Source: a virus
Direction: 5' to 3' (one strand)
Length of the DNA: 49,915 nucleotides
IMG/VR virus record: IMGVR_UViG_3300027972_000019
Coordinates: 1 to 49,915 of that record
The notes beneath the pieces were generated by a model. The model saw only the letters and a list, made by a program, of their open reading frames with translations. It did no database searches and had not been told where the DNA came from. Positions within the stretch are counted from its first letter, which is position 1. Every line of letters begins with the position of its first letter. A program made the translations under genes and the position numbers. Positions 48,331 through 49,915 of this stretch are shown here, piece by piece.

Positions 48331-48393
48331 GATCACATACTGCAAATTTAAAAACTACATGTGCTAGGTTTAGCTCGTTAAGTAAAAGTGATC
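48331..48393 (+). ncRNA. Y RNA-like module 6
   Basis: Closing stem GATCAC (48331-48336)/GTGATC (48388-48393), then ATACTGCAAATTTAAAAA and a GCTA/TAGC hairpin with a GGTT loop. Last module; about 30 AT-rich bases with the usual start context lead into the next gene at 48425. Confidence 0.65.
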
Positions 48394-48424
48394 TGTATCT
48401 TATTTAACTAAAAACTAAAAAATT

Positions 48425-48619
48425 ATGCCTAAAATTATTATGAGTGGTACACAATTCAAATATAGAATTAAACCACATGAAGCCTTAAAGAATGAATACC
48501 CACAGCCTTATTATAAATTTAAAGATCCTAGAGTAGCTACGGCATTTTTTTTAGAAACTTTAGGACAGGAAGTAAAAGATATTCCTATAGGAAGAATGAA
48601 ACGACCTAAAACTATTTAA
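48425..48619 (+). CDS. Small hypothetical protein
   Basis: 64 residues, basic, with Lys/Pro/Tyr (KYRIKPHEALKNEYPQPYYK) and a short helix (RVATAFFLETLGQ). First gene after the RNA array. Could bind RNA through its basic N-terminus; no family. Confidence 0.45.
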   Translation: MPKIIMSGTQFKYRIKPHEALKNEYPQPYYKFKDPRVATAFFLETLGQEVKDIPIGRMKRPKTI

Positions 48620-48621
48620 CT

Positions 48622-49194
48622 ATGAATGGATTTATACAAGCTACAAATATTAAATATCATAAAAAAGTTCCAAAAACTCCAGAGATTATTAAATATGAGG
48701 ATAGTTATGTAAATAACTATCCTAGTTTAATATACACTAAAAGGCCTAAACAAATAACTTTTGGTGTAACATCAGAATATTTTTTACATATACAAAAAGG
48801 ATTGGATAAACTTCCTTTATTAAAAATAGACACTATATCTAAATTGCCTAAATGTAATTCTTTTAAAGATGAACTATTTTATATAATGTTGTCATTATAT
48901 TCATGTAGAACATTATATACAAATAATGCTCTTCAATGTGAGCCTGAAAAAAACAGATCTTTATCAGATATATATTGTGTAGTAAAATTTTATAAACCTG
49001 AAATTACTCTAGAAGAAGTTTGTGATACTTTATGTCAACTACTTGTAGAGGCTAAAATATCTACATTATGGTGTGGTACGATAAATAAAAGAGTGTATTA
49101 TACTAAAATATTTAAGTATGGAGTGTGTGAATCTAATATACGTAGTAAAAGTAATTTGGATGAGTTTGGTTTAATATTAACTGAAATATATTAA
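48622..49194 (+). CDS. Hypothetical protein (190 aa)
   Basis: 190 residues, soluble, Lys/Tyr-rich. Residues 75-190 look like a helical domain with winged-helix character (LSDIYCVVKFYKPEITLEEV, CDTLCQLLVEAKISTLWCGTINKRVYY), with several Cys. Two bases after the previous stop. Unknown; a DNA- or RNA-binding regulator is possible. Confidence 0.45.
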   Translation: MNGFIQATNIKYHKKVPKTPEIIKYEDSYVNNYPSLIYTKRPKQITFGVTSEYFLHIQKGLDKLPLLKIDTISKLPKCNSFKDELFYIMLSLYSCRTLYTNNALQCEPEKNRSLSDIYCVVKFYKPEITLEEVCDTLCQLLVEAKISTLWCGTINKRVYYTKIFKYGVCESNIRSKSNLDEFGLILTEIY

Positions 49195-49196
49195 TT

Positions 49197-49553
49197 ATGG
49201 GATTATTTAATGCAAATGTTACTGTTACTATTCCTCAACCAGGAATACTAACCTCATCAGGAAGTTATGAGTATAAAGAAAAAACAACTTCTGGGTCTAT
49301 ATTGCCTGCAGAACAAAGATTATTTATCTTTAAAAAGCCTACTTATTCAAATTGTTTCAGAAAAACAGAATTAAGTGAAGCTTTTGTTAATCATGCTATA
49401 AGTGATCATGGCAGACCAGCTATAAGTGATGGTTATAAAGCACATACTTTCTGGAAAAAAATGACTCAATTAGAAAGATTACATTTTCATATTGCAAAAT
49501 ATGCAAGTGATTTTGGAAGTTCAAACTATAGTTTTAAAATACATGAATTATGA
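49197..49553 (+). CDS. Hypothetical protein (118 aa)
   Basis: 118 residues. Thr/Ser/Pro-rich N-terminus, then FRKTELSEAFVNHAISDHGRPA and a helical, aromatic C-terminus (LERLHFHIAKYASDFGSSNYSF). No motif. Overlaps the next ATG by 4 bases (ATGA). Confidence 0.45.
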   Translation: MGLFNANVTVTIPQPGILTSSGSYEYKEKTTSGSILPAEQRLFIFKKPTYSNCFRKTELSEAFVNHAISDHGRPAISDGYKAHTFWKKMTQLERLHFHIAKYASDFGSSNYSFKIHEL

Positions 49554-49762
49554 AAAAAAATAATGAAATTGGACCAGTTGGAATCTGGTTTAGAGTATTA
49601 GGATTACTCATAATCTCATTACTATTATGGGGAGTAGTTAGTCCTATGCTTGTTAGTAACTCAGAATCAGATCTTGGAGTAATCCTTGGAATAATTATAA
49701 TATTCTTAGTACCAGTAATTTGGTATTATGTTTTATATCCCGTGTATAAACAATTAAAATAG
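49550..49762 (+). CDS. Two-helix membrane protein
   Basis: 70 residues; helices about 11-31 and 41-62 with a short loop (SNSESDLG) and a basic C-terminus. Coupled to the upstream gene through an ATGA overlap. Stop codon TAG. Confidence 0.5.
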   Translation: MKKNNEIGPVGIWFRVLGLLIISLLLWGVVSPMLVSNSESDLGVILGIIIIFLVPVIWYYVLYPVYKQLK

Positions 49763-49765
49763 TTT

Positions 49766-49915
49766 ATGAGACTTAATATGCCAAGAAAAACGAAGGAGAT
49801 TATCAAAATTAATGATGATCTCCTTCATCTTCCTAGTTTAATCTTAGGAAGAAAAAATAGTAAAAATCCAATTTATTTTAAAAAAATATCACAATTACCA
49901 TTTGAAGAAGGATTA
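49766..49915 (+). CDS. Hypothetical protein, truncated by window edge
   Basis: An open frame from ATG 49766 continues past the window end (50 codons seen): MRLNMPRKTKEIIKIND and a Leu-rich then Lys/Asn-rich stretch. Three bases after the previous TAG. The sequence AAGGAGAT..ATCTCCTT inside it forms an 8-bp hairpin in the mRNA. Function unknown. Confidence 0.45.
   Translation, partial: MRLNMPRKTKEIIKINDDLLHLPSLILGRKNSKNPIYFKKISQLPFEEGL

Noticed and set aside
47871-48393. CRISPR array or ToxI-type antitoxin repeats
   Set aside because: Module lengths vary from 55 to 123 bases, only a short core is shared, and every closing stem has its own sequence; CRISPR and ToxI repeats are near-identical units. 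No cas or toxN-like gene is adjacent.
1-49915. Stop-codon reassignment as in some crAss-like phages
   Set aside because: TAA, TAG and TGA each terminate clear genes (for example portal ends with TAG and the RusA-operon peptide with TGA), and no long frame is interrupted by one of them.
1-49915. Insertion sequence, integrase or attachment site
   Set aside because: No transposase, integrase, terminal inverted repeats or tRNA-overlapping att-like repeat is visible; the HNH gene is the only mobile-type element.

Overview
This window is about 50 kb of a large tailed double-stranded DNA phage that infects a member of the Bacteroidetes, most probably a crAss-like phage (order Crassvirales). The grounds are the leftward order large terminase, portal, scaffold-like protein and major capsid protein, followed by a chain of connector, ring and tail genes; Bacteroidetes-type promoters (TTTG, 19-20 bases, TAnnTTTG) before several minus-strand operons; and Bacteroidetes-style protein modules (FISUMP domains, MKK-type signal peptides). 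The DNA is AT-rich. TAA, TAG and TGA all end genes, so the standard code applies. No integrase, repressor or other lysogeny gene is visible.

Left arm, minus strand, 40.2 kb down to 1. Four short operons with clear promoters and terminators lead in: (i) 40.2-39.1 kb, small proteins and a RusA-type resolvase; (ii) 39.0-38.1 kb, an HNH endonuclease behind a leader of about 200 bases and a small membrane protein; (iii) 37.9-35.8 kb, a nucleotidase/DUF5664 fusion, a GroES-like co-chaperonin and an Hsp20-like chaperone; (iv) 35.8-31.0 kb, a DnaQ-like exonuclease, small zinc proteins, a TerS candidate and TerL. Then come portal, scaffold-like protein and major capsid protein (31.0-25.7 kb), connector and head-decoration genes (25.6-20.2 kb), an amidase endolysin (20.1 kb), fibre genes (19.6-11.1 kb), three genes with signal peptides (10.8-7.0 kb), a lysis cassette with holin candidate and unimolecular spanin (7.0-5.0 kb), and ring/muzzle genes running off the left edge.

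At 40.25-40.54 kb the transcription units diverge. The spacer carries a strong leftward promoter and three imperfect copies of a TAGAGAGAGTGTGTA-like repeat.

Right arm, plus strand, 40.5 kb to the end. Mostly tiny proteins, many with one or two membrane segments, separated by unusually long and highly structured intergenic RNAs. A candidate ncRNA of about 540 nt (43.1-43.64 kb) contains overlapping (pseudoknot-type) helices and a 27-base stretch resembling the 530 loop of small-subunit rRNA. A Ro60/TROVE-like protein with a von Willebrand A domain (46.2-47.9 kb) is followed by a tandem array of six stem-closed RNA modules sharing a core near AGCAAATTTAAAAA just inside the stem. The fourth module encloses a circularly permuted tRNA-like domain: the 3' half precedes the 5' half, and D arm, T arm, acceptor stem and a Phe-type GAA triplet are recognisable. 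This matches known Ro60-Y RNA/YrlA loci, but as an unusual six-member array beside a divergent, DUF2828-like Ro60. It is the most interesting system in the window.
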